DNA of 14,461 nucleotides from an uncultured Collinsella sp. (GTDB lineage Bacteria; Actinomycetota; Coriobacteriia; Coriobacteriales; Coriobacteriaceae). The position numbers were made by a program, and so were the translations under genes. The stretch is from positions 1 to 14,461 of the forward strand of contig CAUASQ010000030.1 of assembly GCA_958431945.1 (NCBI GenBank), in the 5' to 3' direction. Below the pieces are notes generated by a model. The model was given only the letters and a program-made list of their open reading frames with translations. It searched no databases and was not told where the DNA came from. This document shows positions 1 to 6,975 of the stretch, one piece after another (position 1 is the first letter of the stretch; each line of letters begins with the position of its first letter).

Positions 1-152
1 GGTATATGCAAAAACTTTACCAACCGTTCTAACCGCTGCTATCTGGGCGATATTTTAGTTCGATGATGCGCCGAAGAAAAAACGTTTTATCAATCTTGAG
101 CATCACACTGTCTGCACCGTTGCGCCTGTGCCGTGTTTCCAGATGGAATGTT
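1..152. other. Non-coding upstream stretch, no gene recognised
   Basis: No reading frame with a ribosome binding site or recognisable protein is seen on either strand here. The first 110 bases are more AT-rich than the rest of the window, as expected for an intergenic region. A second, weaker promoter-like pair lies at the end of the stretch: TTGCGC at 120-125, then TGGAAT at 144-149 after 18 nt. It is no more convincing than the pair further downstream. An upstream gene may end just outside the window. Confidence 0.5.
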
Positions 153-182
153 TTGGCTAGACGCGTCGCTTTGGGGTACCAT
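153..182 (+). promoter_or_regulatory. Candidate promoter of the P-type ATPase gene
   Basis: TTGGCT (153-158) and TACCAT (177-182) are separated by 18 nt, and each matches four of six positions of the housekeeping sigma consensus. Transcription would start near 189, so the transcript would begin almost exactly at the first hairpin of the leader. The boxes are imperfect, and a second weak pair exists about 33 nt upstream. The assignment rests on hexamers and position only. Confidence 0.3.
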
Positions 183-183
183 A

Positions 184-226
184 GCTCCACTATCAACTGC
201 CGCTCAGCACGGCAGCCTTGATGAGC
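184..226 (+). promoter_or_regulatory. Leader RNA hairpin 1 upstream of the ATPase
   Basis: A well-formed imperfect hairpin. CTGCCG (197-202) pairs with CGGCAG (210-215) across a 7-nt loop. ATCAA (192-196) pairs with TTGAT (218-222), leaving a 2-nt bulge at 216-217. GCTC (184-187) can pair with GAGC (223-226), leaving a 4-nt bulge. It sits immediately upstream of a second hairpin that covers the ribosome binding site. Together they look like a structured 5' leader rather than spacer. I do not recognise the fold as a known riboswitch class. Confidence 0.45.
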
Positions 227-233
227 CCTTGCC

Positions 234-293
234 CTTCTCCTGGGAATTATGATCGGGCATCAATCTGCTGAGTGGCCCGAATCCCAGGAGGGG
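234..293 (+). promoter_or_regulatory. Hairpin 2, sequesters the ATPase ribosome binding site
   Basis: CTCCTGGGA (237-245) is perfectly complementary to TCCCAGGAG (282-290). Two G-U pairs and one C-G pair extend the stem to 234/293, giving about 12 bp. Inside it, TCGGGC (253-258) pairs with GCCCGA (275-280). The 3' arm contains the ribosome binding site AGGAGGGG (286-293), 7 nt before the ATG at 301. When folded, the site would be hidden from the ribosome, so translation could be controlled by opening this stem. The pairing is read directly from the sequence; the switching role is inference. Confidence 0.5.
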
Positions 294-300
294 ACTCTAT

Positions 301-2982
301 ATGCAAAAGGAATACCTGTCCGCCGCGGCGGAGGTGCTCAGCGACCAAGGTGTCGATGAGAACCTCGGCCTGAGCAGCGACGAGGCGTCATCGCGCCTCG
401 CCAAGACAGGCCCTAACAAGCTCGAGGAAGCCGAGAAGACGCCGCTGTGGAAGCGTTTCTTTGAGCAGATGGCCGACCCCATGGTCATCATGCTGATCGT
501 TGCCGCCGTTATCAGCGCGCTCACGGGCATGGTCAAGGGCGAGCCCGACTTTGCCGACGTCGCCATTATCATGTTCGTCGTTATCATCAACTCGGTGCTG
601 GGCGTGGTCCAGGAAGCCAAGAGCGAGGAGGCCCTCGAGGCCCTGCAGGAGATGAGCGCGGCGCAGTCCAAGGTGCTGCGCGACGGCAAGCTCGTGCACC
701 TGCCGAGCGCCGAGCTCGTGCCCGGCGACGTGATCATGCTCGAGGCGGGCGACTCCGTCCCGGCCGACTGCCGCGTGCTCGAGAGCGCCACGATGAAGAT
801 CGAGGAGGCCGCACTCACCGGCGAGTCCGTGCCCGTAGAGAAGCACGCCAACGTGATCGAGCTTGCCGCGGGCACCGACGACGTGCCGCTCGGCGACCGC
901 AAGAACATGTGCTACATGGGCTCCACCGTGGTGTACGGCCGCGGTCGCGCCGTCGTGGTCGGCACCGGCATGAACACCGAGATGGGCAAGATTGCCGGCG
1001 CCCTGGCCGAGGCCAAGGAAGAGCTCACGCCGCTGCAGGTGAAGCTCGCCGAGCTCAGCCGCATCCTCACCATCATGGTTATCGTCATCTGCGTCGTGAT
1101 CTTTGGTGTCGACATCGTCCGCCACGGCGTGGGCAACGTCCTTACCGACCCAACTGCCCTGCTCGACACCTTTATGGTCGCCGTCTCGCTCGCCGTCGCC
1201 GCCATCCCCGAGGGCTTGGTCGCCGTCGTGACTATCGTCCTTTCGCTCGGCGTGACCAAGATGGCCAAGCGCCAGGCGATTATCCGCAAGCTTTCTGCTG
1301 TCGAGACACTCGGCTGCACGCAGACCATCTGCTCGGACAAGACCGGCACGCTTACCCAGAACAAGATGACCGTCGTCAAGCACGAGCTCGCCGCGCCCCA
1401 GGAAAAGTTCCTGGCCGGTATGGCCCTGTGCTCCGATGCCCAGTGGGACGAGGAGCTGGGCGAGGCCGTGGGCGAGCCGACTGAGTGCGCGCTCGTCAAC
1501 GATGCCGGCAAGGCGGGGCTCACCGGCCTGACCGCCGAGCATCCGCGTGTGGGCGAGGCCCCGTTCGACTCCGGCCGTAAGATGATGTCCGTGGTCGTCG
1601 AGACCCTGGACGGCGAGTATGAGCAGTACACCAAGGGCGCGCCCGACGTGGTGATCGGCCTGTGCACCCATATCTACGAGGGCGACAAGGTCGTTCCGCT
1701 GACCGAGGAGCGTCGCGCCGAGCTCGTGGCCGCCAACAAGGCCATGGCCGACGAGGCCCTGCGCGTGCTGGCGCTGGCAAGCCGCACCTACACCGAGGTC
1801 CCGGCCGACTGCAGCCCCGCCGCGCTCGAGCATGACCTGGTCTTCTGCGGGCTGTCCGGCATGATTGACCCGGTCCGTCCCGAGGTCGCTGACGCCATCC
1901 GCGAGGCCCACGACGCCGGTATCCGCACCGTCATGATCACGGGCGACCACATCGACACCGCCGTGGCCATCGCCAAGCAGCTGGGCATCGTCGCCGATCG
2001 CAGCCAGGCCATCACCGGCGCCGACCTCGACCGCATGAGCGACGAGGAGCTCGACGCGCACATCGAGGACTACGGCGTGTACGCCCGTGTCCAGCCCGAG
2101 CACAAGACCCGCATCGTCGAGGCTTGGAAGTCGCGCGACCAGATTGTGGCCATGACGGGCGACGGCGTCAACGATGCCCCGTCCATCAAGCGCGCCGACA
2201 TCGGCGTTGGCATGGGCATCACCGGCACCGACGTCACTAAGAACGTCGCCGACATGGTGCTTGCCGACGACAACTTCGCTACCATCATCGGTGCTTGCGA
2301 AGAGGGTCGCCGCATCTACGACAACATCCGCAAGGTCATCCAGTTCCTGCTTTCGGCCAACCTTGCCGAGGTGTTCTCGGTGTTTATCGCCACGCTCATC
2401 GGCTTTACCATCTTCCAGCCGGTGCAGCTGCTGTGGGTGAACCTGGTCACCGACTGCTTCCCCGCGCTCGCGCTGGGCATGGAGGATGCCGAGGGCGACA
2501 TCATGAAGCGCAAGCCGCGCAACGCCAAGGACGGTGTCTTTGCCGGCAATATGGGCCTGGACTGCGTGGTCCAGGGCTTGATCATCACCGTGCTGGTGCT
2601 GGCGAGCTTCTTTGTGGGCGTGTACTTTGACATGGGCTACATCCACATCGCCGATATGATCGCCGGCAATGCCGACGAGGAAGGCGTGATGATGGCCTTC
2701 ATCACGCTCAACATGGTCGAGATCTTCCACTGCTTCAATATGCGCAGCCGTCGTGCGTCGCTGTTTAGCATGAAGAAGCAGAACAAGTGGCTGTGGGCCT
2801 CTGCCGCGCTGGCGCTGGTGCTGACGGTGATCGTAACCGTGCAGCCGACGCTTGCCGAGATGTTCTTTGGCCCCGTGACGCTCGAGCTCAAGGGCGTTCT
2901 TGCCGCGCTGGGCCTGGCCTTCCTGATCATCCCGCTGATGGAGATCTACAAGGCGATCATGCGCGCGGTGGAGAAAGAGTAA
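301..2982 (+). CDS. Calcium-transporting P-type ATPase (P2A/SERCA-like)
   Basis: An ATP-driven cation pump of the plasma membrane, 893 aa, the usual length for bacterial P2A ATPases. All domains are present in order: N-terminal cation-ATPase domain, M1-M2 (about 60-105), actuator loop TGES (174-177), M4 with the ion-binding PEGL (303-306), phosphorylation motif DKTGTLT with nucleophile Asp346, nucleotide-binding KGAP (445-448), MITGD (545-549), hinge TGDGVND (619-625), and C-terminal helices. SERCA-type ligands are conserved: Glu304 in M4, Asn687 and Glu690 in M5, Asn714 and Asp718 in the NLVTD motif of M6, and a Glu at 807 in M8. This favours calcium, with manganese possible. The start is supported by AGGAGGGG 7 nt upstream. 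The gene is monocistronic: its own leader precedes it and a terminator lies downstream. Confidence 0.93.
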   Translation: MQKEYLSAAAEVLSDQGVDENLGLSSDEASSRLAKTGPNKLEEAEKTPLWKRFFEQMADPMVIMLIVAAVISALTGMVKGEPDFADVAIIMFVVIINSVLGVVQEAKSEEALEALQEMSAAQSKVLRDGKLVHLPSAELVPGDVIMLEAGDSVPADCRVLESATMKIEEAALTGESVPVEKHANVIELAAGTDDVPLGDRKNMCYMGSTVVYGRGRAVVVGTGMNTEMGKIAGALAEAKEELTPLQVKLAELSRILTIMVIVICVVIFGVDIVRHGVGNVLTDPTALLDTFMVAVSLAVAAIPEGLVAVVTIVLSLGVTKMAKRQAIIRKLSAVETLGCTQTICSDKTGTLTQNKMTVVKHELAAPQEKFLAGMALCSDAQWDEELGEAVGEPTECALVNDAGKAGLTGLTAEHPRVGEAPFDSGRKMMSVVVETLDGEYEQYTKGAPDVVIGLCTHIYEGDKVVPLTEERRAELVAANKAMADEALRVLALASRTYTEVPADCSPAALEHDLVFCGLSGMIDPVRPEVADAIREAHDAGIRTVMITGDHIDTAVAIAKQLGIVADRSQAITGADLDRMSDEELDAHIEDYGVYARVQPEHKTRIVEAWKSRDQIVAMTGDGVNDAPSIKRADIGVGMGITGTDVTKNVADMVLADDNFATIIGACEEGRRIYDNIRKVIQFLLSANLAEVFSVFIATLIGFTIFQPVQLLWVNLVTDCFPALALGMEDAEGDIMKRKPRNAKDGVFAGNMGLDCVVQGLIITVLVLASFFVGVYFDMGYIHIADMIAGNADEEGVMMAFITLNMVEIFHCFNMRSRRASLFSMKKQNKWLWASAALALVLTVIVTVQPTLAEMFFGPVTLELKGVLAALGLAFLIIPLMEIYKAIMRAVEKE

Positions 2983-2993
2983 CGCTCTCGTCC

Positions 2994-3088
2994 GGGCCCG
3001 CCCGCCTGCGGGGTTTCCACGGGCACGTCCTCGCCGCTTTGCGGCTGCGGGATGTGCCCTTAGGAAACCCCTCCCGGCGGGCGGGCCC
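2994..3088. repeat. 95-nt GC-rich intergenic hairpin element
   Basis: A long interrupted inverted repeat. GGGCCCGCCCGCC (2994-3006) pairs with 3076-3088 (13 bp). GGGGTTTCC (3010-3018) pairs with 3063-3071 (9 bp). GGGCAC (3021-3026) pairs with 3054-3059 (6 bp). GCCGC (3033-3037) pairs with GCGGC (3041-3045) around a TTT loop. Small asymmetric internal loops separate the stems. No T-run follows, so it is not an ordinary terminator; a proper one lies about 60 nt further on. There is no reading frame and no obvious target-site duplication at the edges. The form resembles dispersed palindromic intergenic repeats or a minimal mobile element, but copy number cannot be judged from one window. Confidence 0.75.
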
Positions 3089-3149
3089 TGCGGTATCCTT
3101 GCTGGCTTTTCTCCCGTGCGGATGATAAAGGGCTGAAGGAAAGTGTGTG

Positions 3150-3182
3150 AGCTGGTCGGGCTTTGCCCGGCCAGCTCTTTTT
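3150..3182 (+). terminator. Rho-independent terminator after the ATPase
   Basis: AGCTGGTCGGG (3150-3160) pairs over 11 bp, with one G-U pair, with CCCGGCCAGCT (3166-3176). The loop is 5 nt, and five Ts follow at 3178-3182. It ends the ATPase transcript about 170 nt after its stop codon. The downstream half doubles as part of a candidate promoter for the next gene. Confidence 0.85.
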
Positions 3183-3192
3183 GATTTAAAAT
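3163..3192 (+). promoter_or_regulatory. Candidate rsgA promoter embedded in the terminator
   Basis: TTGCCC (3163-3168, four of six matches) and TAAAAT (3187-3192, five of six) are 18 nt apart. Transcription would begin near 3199, giving a leader of about 30 nt before the GTG start at 3231. The -35 box lies in the loop and 3' arm of the preceding terminator. Supported by sequence pattern and position only. Confidence 0.5.
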
Positions 3193-3230
3193 ACCTGCTC
3201 AGTTGTGATTTATGGTGCTGGGAGGCGCTT

Positions 3231-4415
3231 GTGGGCAAGGCGAAGGCGAAGGCGAAGAAAAAGACGACGGGGGCGCGGGCTAAGCGTGATCGCCGTCGGA
3301 AGCTCGCGACCGAAGCCCCTGCATCTGCTGAGGAGTTGCTGGCGAGTGTACCGGGGCTTGACGCGTTGCAGGATGTTCCGGCGTTCGATGACCTGCCGGT
3401 CGATGCGGCTCAGCAGGCTGCATTTGACGACTTTTGCGCACAGGGCGAGGAGCCCGAGCAGATGCAGCTCGGTGCCGTGGTGCGCCTAGACCGCGGGTTT
3501 CCGCTGGTGGCAACTGCCGATGACACGTTTCGTGCCGAGCATGCCGTGGGGTTTGCCAAGTCGCGTGGCGAGGACGAGGTCTTGCTGCCCGCCGTGGGCG
3601 ACCGCGTGGCGGTTCGCCGTGCTCCCGGGCACGACATGGGCGTGATCGAGTGCGTACTGCCGCGCCGTACGAGCTTTGAGCGTTGGCGTGGCCGTGCCCG
3701 CGGGGAGCGCCAGGTGCTCTGCTCCAACGTTGACAGCGTGCTGATCGTGCAGGCGCTCGGCGCCGGCGAGGTGCTGCTCGATCGCGTGGCGCGCTCACTG
3801 GTGTTGGCGCTCGATTGCGATGCCGAGCCGGTGGTGGTGCTCACCAAGGCCGACCGCTGCGAGGCCGATGAGCTCGAGCGCGATCTGGACCGCGTGCGCC
3901 GTCTGGTGGGTCCGGACGTGCGCGTGATCGTGACGTCTTCTGCCGAGGGCCGCGGCCTGGACGAGGTCCGTGCCTGCGTGCCTGCCGGGAGCTGCGCCAT
4001 GATTCTGGGCGAGTCGGGTGCCGGCAAGTCGACGCTGCTCAATGCGCTGCTGGGCCACGATACGTTGGCGACCGGCGGTGTGCGCGAACGCGACGACCAG
4101 GGCCGTCACACTACCGTCGCGCGCGTGATGGTGGCGCTGCCGGGCGACGCCGGCGTGATCGCCGATGCCCCGGGTCTGCGCAGTTTGCCGCTCGTGGGTC
4201 ACGAGCGGGGTCTGGCACGCGCCTTCCCCGAGATTGTCGAGGCATCGCGTGCGTGCCGGTTTGGCGACTGCACGCATACCCACGAACCGGGTTGCGCCGT
4301 TCGCGAGGCCGAGGACGCCGGGCAGATCGACAGCCTGCGTCTGGAAACGTTCCAAAATCTGGCGTCATCCATGCGCGTGAGCGCTCAAATGCTCGATCCC
4401 GATGTCCATCTGTAA
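3231..4415 (+). CDS. rsgA: RsgA, ribosome small-subunit-dependent GTPase A
   Basis: A late 30S ribosome-assembly GTPase acting in the cytoplasm. The 394-aa product shows the family's permuted GTPase order: TKAD (G4, 205-208) comes before the P-loop GESGAGKST (260-268), then GRHTT (G2, 291-295), then DAPG (G3, 312-315; DTPG in most relatives). A C-terminal zinc-binding segment with the pattern C-F-x-x-C-x-H-x4-P-x-C spans about 342-357. An OB-fold-like segment lies near 77-130. The protein is longer than typical RsgA (about 300-350 aa) because of a Lys/Ala/Arg-rich N-terminal tail and an acidic stretch. The GTG at 3231 is chosen because GGGAGG (3220-3225) lies 5 nt upstream; the longer in-frame GTG at 3147 would place the terminator inside the gene. 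Confidence 0.9.
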   Translation: MGKAKAKAKKKTTGARAKRDRRRKLATEAPASAEELLASVPGLDALQDVPAFDDLPVDAAQQAAFDDFCAQGEEPEQMQLGAVVRLDRGFPLVATADDTFRAEHAVGFAKSRGEDEVLLPAVGDRVAVRRAPGHDMGVIECVLPRRTSFERWRGRARGERQVLCSNVDSVLIVQALGAGEVLLDRVARSLVLALDCDAEPVVVLTKADRCEADELERDLDRVRRLVGPDVRVIVTSSAEGRGLDEVRACVPAGSCAMILGESGAGKSTLLNALLGHDTLATGGVRERDDQGRHTTVARVMVALPGDAGVIADAPGLRSLPLVGHERGLARAFPEIVEASRACRFGDCTHTHEPGCAVREAEDAGQIDSLRLETFQNLASSMRVSAQMLDPDVHL

Positions 4416-4432
4416 TTGAATTTATCTATGAC

Positions 4433-4466
4433 AGCCGTCTCCCAACTGTTCGGGAGACGGCTTTTT
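4433..4466 (+). terminator. Rho-independent terminator after rsgA
   Basis: AGCCGTCTCCC (4433-4443) and GGGAGACGGCT (4452-4462) form a perfect 11-bp stem with an 8-nt loop, followed by a T-run to 4466. It lies 17 nt after the rsgA stop codon and separates rsgA from the pilus operon. Confidence 0.93.
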
Positions 4467-4496
4467 GCTGCGGAAAAGCCTCGAAACATGCAGTTT

Positions 4497-4580
4497 GCTG
4501 ACGTGCTGACCAAAACCTTGCCACGAGCTTGACGGGCTGGTCAGCTTTTGGTCAGCGATTGGTTTGACATCGAAAACCAA
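4497..4580 (+). promoter_or_regulatory. Candidate control region of the Tad pilus operon
   Basis: Four related heptamers lie in 60 nt: GCTGACG (4497-4503), GCTGACC (4505-4511), GGTCAGC (4539-4545) and GGTCAGC (4550-4556). The last two are direct repeats spaced one helical turn (11 bp) apart. GCTGACCAAAA (4505-4515) and TTTTGGTCAGC (4546-4556) form a perfect 11-bp inverted repeat. Just downstream, TTGGTTT (4559-4565) and AAACCAA (4574-4580) form a 7-bp palindrome that overlaps a perfect TTGACA (4564-4569). No convincing -10 box is visible at the right distance, so an activator-dependent promoter is possible. The rest of 4467-4666 shows nothing recognisable. Confidence 0.45.
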
Positions 4581-4666
4581 GATTGCGATTGCGCCGCTTT
4601 GCACTCTGGCCGCCCAGACAATGGTGGTACGGGCATTCGCCCGGCACTGCCATGAGAGGAGCGGCC

Positions 4667-5326
4667 GTGAACAAGAGCAAGCGCATCGCCATCAGTCTGG
4701 TCGCGGGCGTGCTCGCTGCTCTGCTCTGCATGGTTTACGGCTCGTCGATCCGCTCGCAAGCCGAACAGGTCCAGGCTGAGAACTTGGCCAAGTACGGTGG
4801 CGATCGCGTCGAGGTGTGCGTTGCGGCGCGCGATATCGATGTGGGCGAGACCCTCGATGAGACCAATGTCATAACCCAGGAATGGCTGACGAGCCTGCTG
4901 CCGCGTGACGCGGCGACCGAGCTGCGCCAGGTGCGCGGCGACGTGACGACTTCGCGTATTCCCAAAAACGCCGTGATCTGCAATGTCTACACCAAGGCCG
5001 AGAGCCACAAGCTCGAGGTGCCTAAGGGCAAGGTTGCCGTTTCGGTGGCGGTCGATGCCGAGCACTCGGTCGGCGGTGCCACGGGCGTGGGCAGCTACGT
5101 GGACGTGTACGTGCAAAAGGACGGCGTGACCGATCGGCTGTGCGGCGCGCACGTGATCGATACCAGTGAGGATTCCGGTGCCACGCGCGAGGGCAAGATC
5201 GAATGGGTGACGCTGGCGGCTGACCCCGAAGACGTCAAGGAACTGCTGGGAGCCTCGGGCAAGGGAACGGTCAGCTTGACGATTCCCGCCACGGCGCGCG
5301 GCAAAAAGAGCGGAGGCGACGAGTGA
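4667..5326 (+). CDS. SAF-domain pilus assembly protein, CpaB/RcpC-like
   Basis: First gene of the Tad operon, 219 aa. An N-terminal membrane anchor (about 7-25, after a short Lys/Arg-rich start) is followed by a SAF-type segment containing AARDIDVGETLDETNV (about 53-68). The rest resembles the RcpC/CpaB C-terminal region, with the pattern V-P-x-G-K-V-A-V-S-V near 118-127. In diderms such proteins sit with the secretin; a version without a secretin partner is expected in a monoderm and probably works at the outer face of the membrane. The GTG start is chosen because AGAGGAG (4655-4661) lies 5 nt upstream. An in-frame ATG at 4583 would extend the protein into the control region and has no ribosome binding site. 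The stop overlaps the next start. Confidence 0.75.
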   Translation: MNKSKRIAISLVAGVLAALLCMVYGSSIRSQAEQVQAENLAKYGGDRVEVCVAARDIDVGETLDETNVITQEWLTSLLPRDAATELRQVRGDVTTSRIPKNAVICNVYTKAESHKLEVPKGKVAVSVAVDAEHSVGGATGVGSYVDVYVQKDGVTDRLCGAHVIDTSEDSGATREGKIEWVTLAADPEDVKELLGASGKGTVSLTIPATARGKKSGGDE

Positions 5327-6975
5327 TGAAGGCGATCTGGCTTGCGTGCTGCGCGTGCGGCGATTACGGGCTGTTGCAGCGGGAAGTCGAGGGCCGTGAT
5401 GCGGGTGCACAGGTGCTTCGCGTGGGTGACCTGGACGGGCTGGTTTCCATGGCGCGGGCGTTTCCGTCGCGCCGCGGGGCTGCCATCATCGCGGCGTCTC
5501 TGTTTGATACCGAAGATGTGCGCAAGACTGTTGCGCGCCTGACGGCCGAAGGCCGCGTGAGTCGCGTGGTCGTGTTGATAGAAGCGCTCGATCCGTCGGA
5601 TATCGAGGGGCTGTTTCGCGCGGGGGCGACCGAGGTCATCGCTGCACACAGTATATGCGGCAACGGGCGCGCGGGCGAGGGAGCGGTTGATTCCGATCGG
5701 CGCATGACGATTGAGCCCGATGCTTTTGTTGATAGGGAACCCGGGGCGCCTCGCGCTACAAGAGGCCCGCGTGTTGATGATTATGGAAAAGCGGAAGCCG
5801 AGCATGGTCGGCGCCCCCGGAACCCCCTTGTATACGATGACGCTGGAGGGCCGGCGCAGCATGCTGGCGACTCCCCGGCAGTAGATATGGGATACGTGCA
5901 CGGCGTGAATCTGGCGGATGAACTCGACGAAGTTGAGGGCCTTGCCGGGTGCGGCGAGTTGTCGCTGATGCAGCATGAGCAGATTGCGCAGAACGAGCCT
6001 GCCTCGCAGACCGAACAAGCAGCCATGCCGGCTTGGACGCAGCACGTGGTTGCGGCGGGGGAGACGGGGACGCTGTCACCGACGCCCGCCCCGCCGCCTC
6101 CGATGCCGCCGGCAGACGCTACCGCTCCGCCGCATCGAGCTCCAGTCATCTGCGCTATTTCGGGTTCGGGCGGTTGCGGCAAGTCGACGATCGTTGCCAC
6201 CATGGCACACACATCGTCGCTGTTGGGCTTGCGTGCCGCCGTGCTCGACCTGGACCTGATGTTTGGAAACCTTTACGACTTGTTAGGCGTCGATGCTCCG
6301 CGCGATATGGCGGCACTTATCGAGCCGTCGGCGGCGGGCATGCTCACCGAGCCGGATATCGTAGCCGCTTCGATGCGCGTGGCGCCGGGCGTTACGCTCT
6401 GGGGTCCCGTCGCGGCGCCCGAGCAAGCCGAGCTCATGGCACGTCCGGTGGAGCTACTGCTTGATGTTCTGCGTCGCGAATCCGACGTGGTCTTTATCGA
6501 TACCTCGGTCTTTTGGGGCGACGCCGTGGCGGCTGCGGTGGCGGCGAGCGACCGTTGCCTGGTCGTTGGCGATGCGGCGGTGTCGTCCGCGGCATCGGCA
6601 TCGCGCGTCATTGAACTGGCAGGTCGAGTAGGTGTGCCGCGCACGCGCATGAGCGCCGTGTTCAACCGGTTCGGTGCGCGCGGGGCAGACGAGGACGTCG
6701 CCATGCGCTTTGAGATTGCCTGTGCGTTAAGCTCCAAGATTCGTATCGCCGATGGCGGGCAGGATCTCGCCGCGCTCATGGCGTTTGGGCGCGCCGACGA
6801 GGCAGTGGGTCAGACGAGCGCTTTTGCGACCAGCGTGCGCGAGGCCACGCGCGAGATGCTCGTGGAGCTGGGCTGCACCGTCGGTCCCTGGAGCGATATG
6901 GTCGCCGACCGCGCGACCCGCACCGAGCGCCCGCGCATCCGTCTTCCCTGGTCGCGTGAGGGTGATCCGCGATGA
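5326..6975 (+). CDS. CpaE/TadZ-like pilus assembly ATPase
   Basis: A 549-aa, ParA/MinD-related protein; family members localise the Tad machine at the membrane. The N-terminal 110 residues look like the degenerate receiver-type domain of CpaE. A low-complexity linker follows (about 115-270), ending in a proline run near 255-262. The ATPase domain begins near 272 with SGSGGCGKST (279-288), then VLDLDLMFGNLYDLLG (306-321) in the typical CpaE position, and a Walker B-like VVFIDTS (388-394). The lysine that opens the deviant Walker A of ParA-type proteins is a serine (Ser281), while the P-loop Lys286 is kept. The ATG at 5326 shares one base with the preceding stop; GTG at 5323 is the alternative. 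GGAGG at 5312-5316 serves either. It overlaps the next gene by 4 nt. Confidence 0.82.
   Translation: MKAIWLACCACGDYGLLQREVEGRDAGAQVLRVGDLDGLVSMARAFPSRRGAAIIAASLFDTEDVRKTVARLTAEGRVSRVVVLIEALDPSDIEGLFRAGATEVIAAHSICGNGRAGEGAVDSDRRMTIEPDAFVDREPGAPRATRGPRVDDYGKAEAEHGRRPRNPLVYDDAGGPAQHAGDSPAVDMGYVHGVNLADELDEVEGLAGCGELSLMQHEQIAQNEPASQTEQAAMPAWTQHVVAAGETGTLSPTPAPPPPMPPADATAPPHRAPVICAISGSGGCGKSTIVATMAHTSSLLGLRAAVLDLDLMFGNLYDLLGVDAPRDMAALIEPSAAGMLTEPDIVAASMRVAPGVTLWGPVAAPEQAELMARPVELLLDVLRRESDVVFIDTSVFWGDAVAAAVAASDRCLVVGDAAVSSAASASRVIELAGRVGVPRTRMSAVFNRFGARGADEDVAMRFEIACALSSKIRIADGGQDLAALMAFGRADEAVGQTSAFATSVREATREMLVELGCTVGPWSDMVADRATRTERPRIRLPWSREGDPR

Noticed and set aside
150..300. Known riboswitch (yybP-ykoY manganese type) in the ATPase leader
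   Set aside because: The conserved GGGGAGTAG-type loop and its partner loop are not found; only hairpins are supported.
388..2730. 780-aa open frame on the minus strand
   Set aside because: It is antisense to an intact P-type ATPase with every family motif. Its product is rich in His/Asp/Gly from reversed GC-rich codons, and it has no recognisable family. Treated as a shadow.
2994..3088. 95-nt hairpin as the ATPase terminator
   Set aside because: No T-run follows it, and a textbook terminator lies at 3150-3182.
3147..3230. Upstream GTG start for rsgA
   Set aside because: It would translate through a perfect terminator and the candidate promoter, and has no ribosome binding site. GTG at 3231 has GGGAGG 5 nt upstream.
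4583..4666. Upstream ATG start for the CpaB-like gene
   Set aside because: The added residues are Trp/Arg-rich with no ribosome binding site, and precede a normal short basic start and membrane helix at 4667.
5095..6045. 316-aa open frame on the minus strand
   Set aside because: It runs antisense across two coupled pilus genes, lacks a ribosome binding site and has no domain pattern.
5655..6130. Frameshift in the CpaE-like linker
   Set aside because: A short plausible peptide exists in another frame near 5770-5880, but the main frame stays open and the flanking domains are in phase, so a low-complexity linker explains it better.
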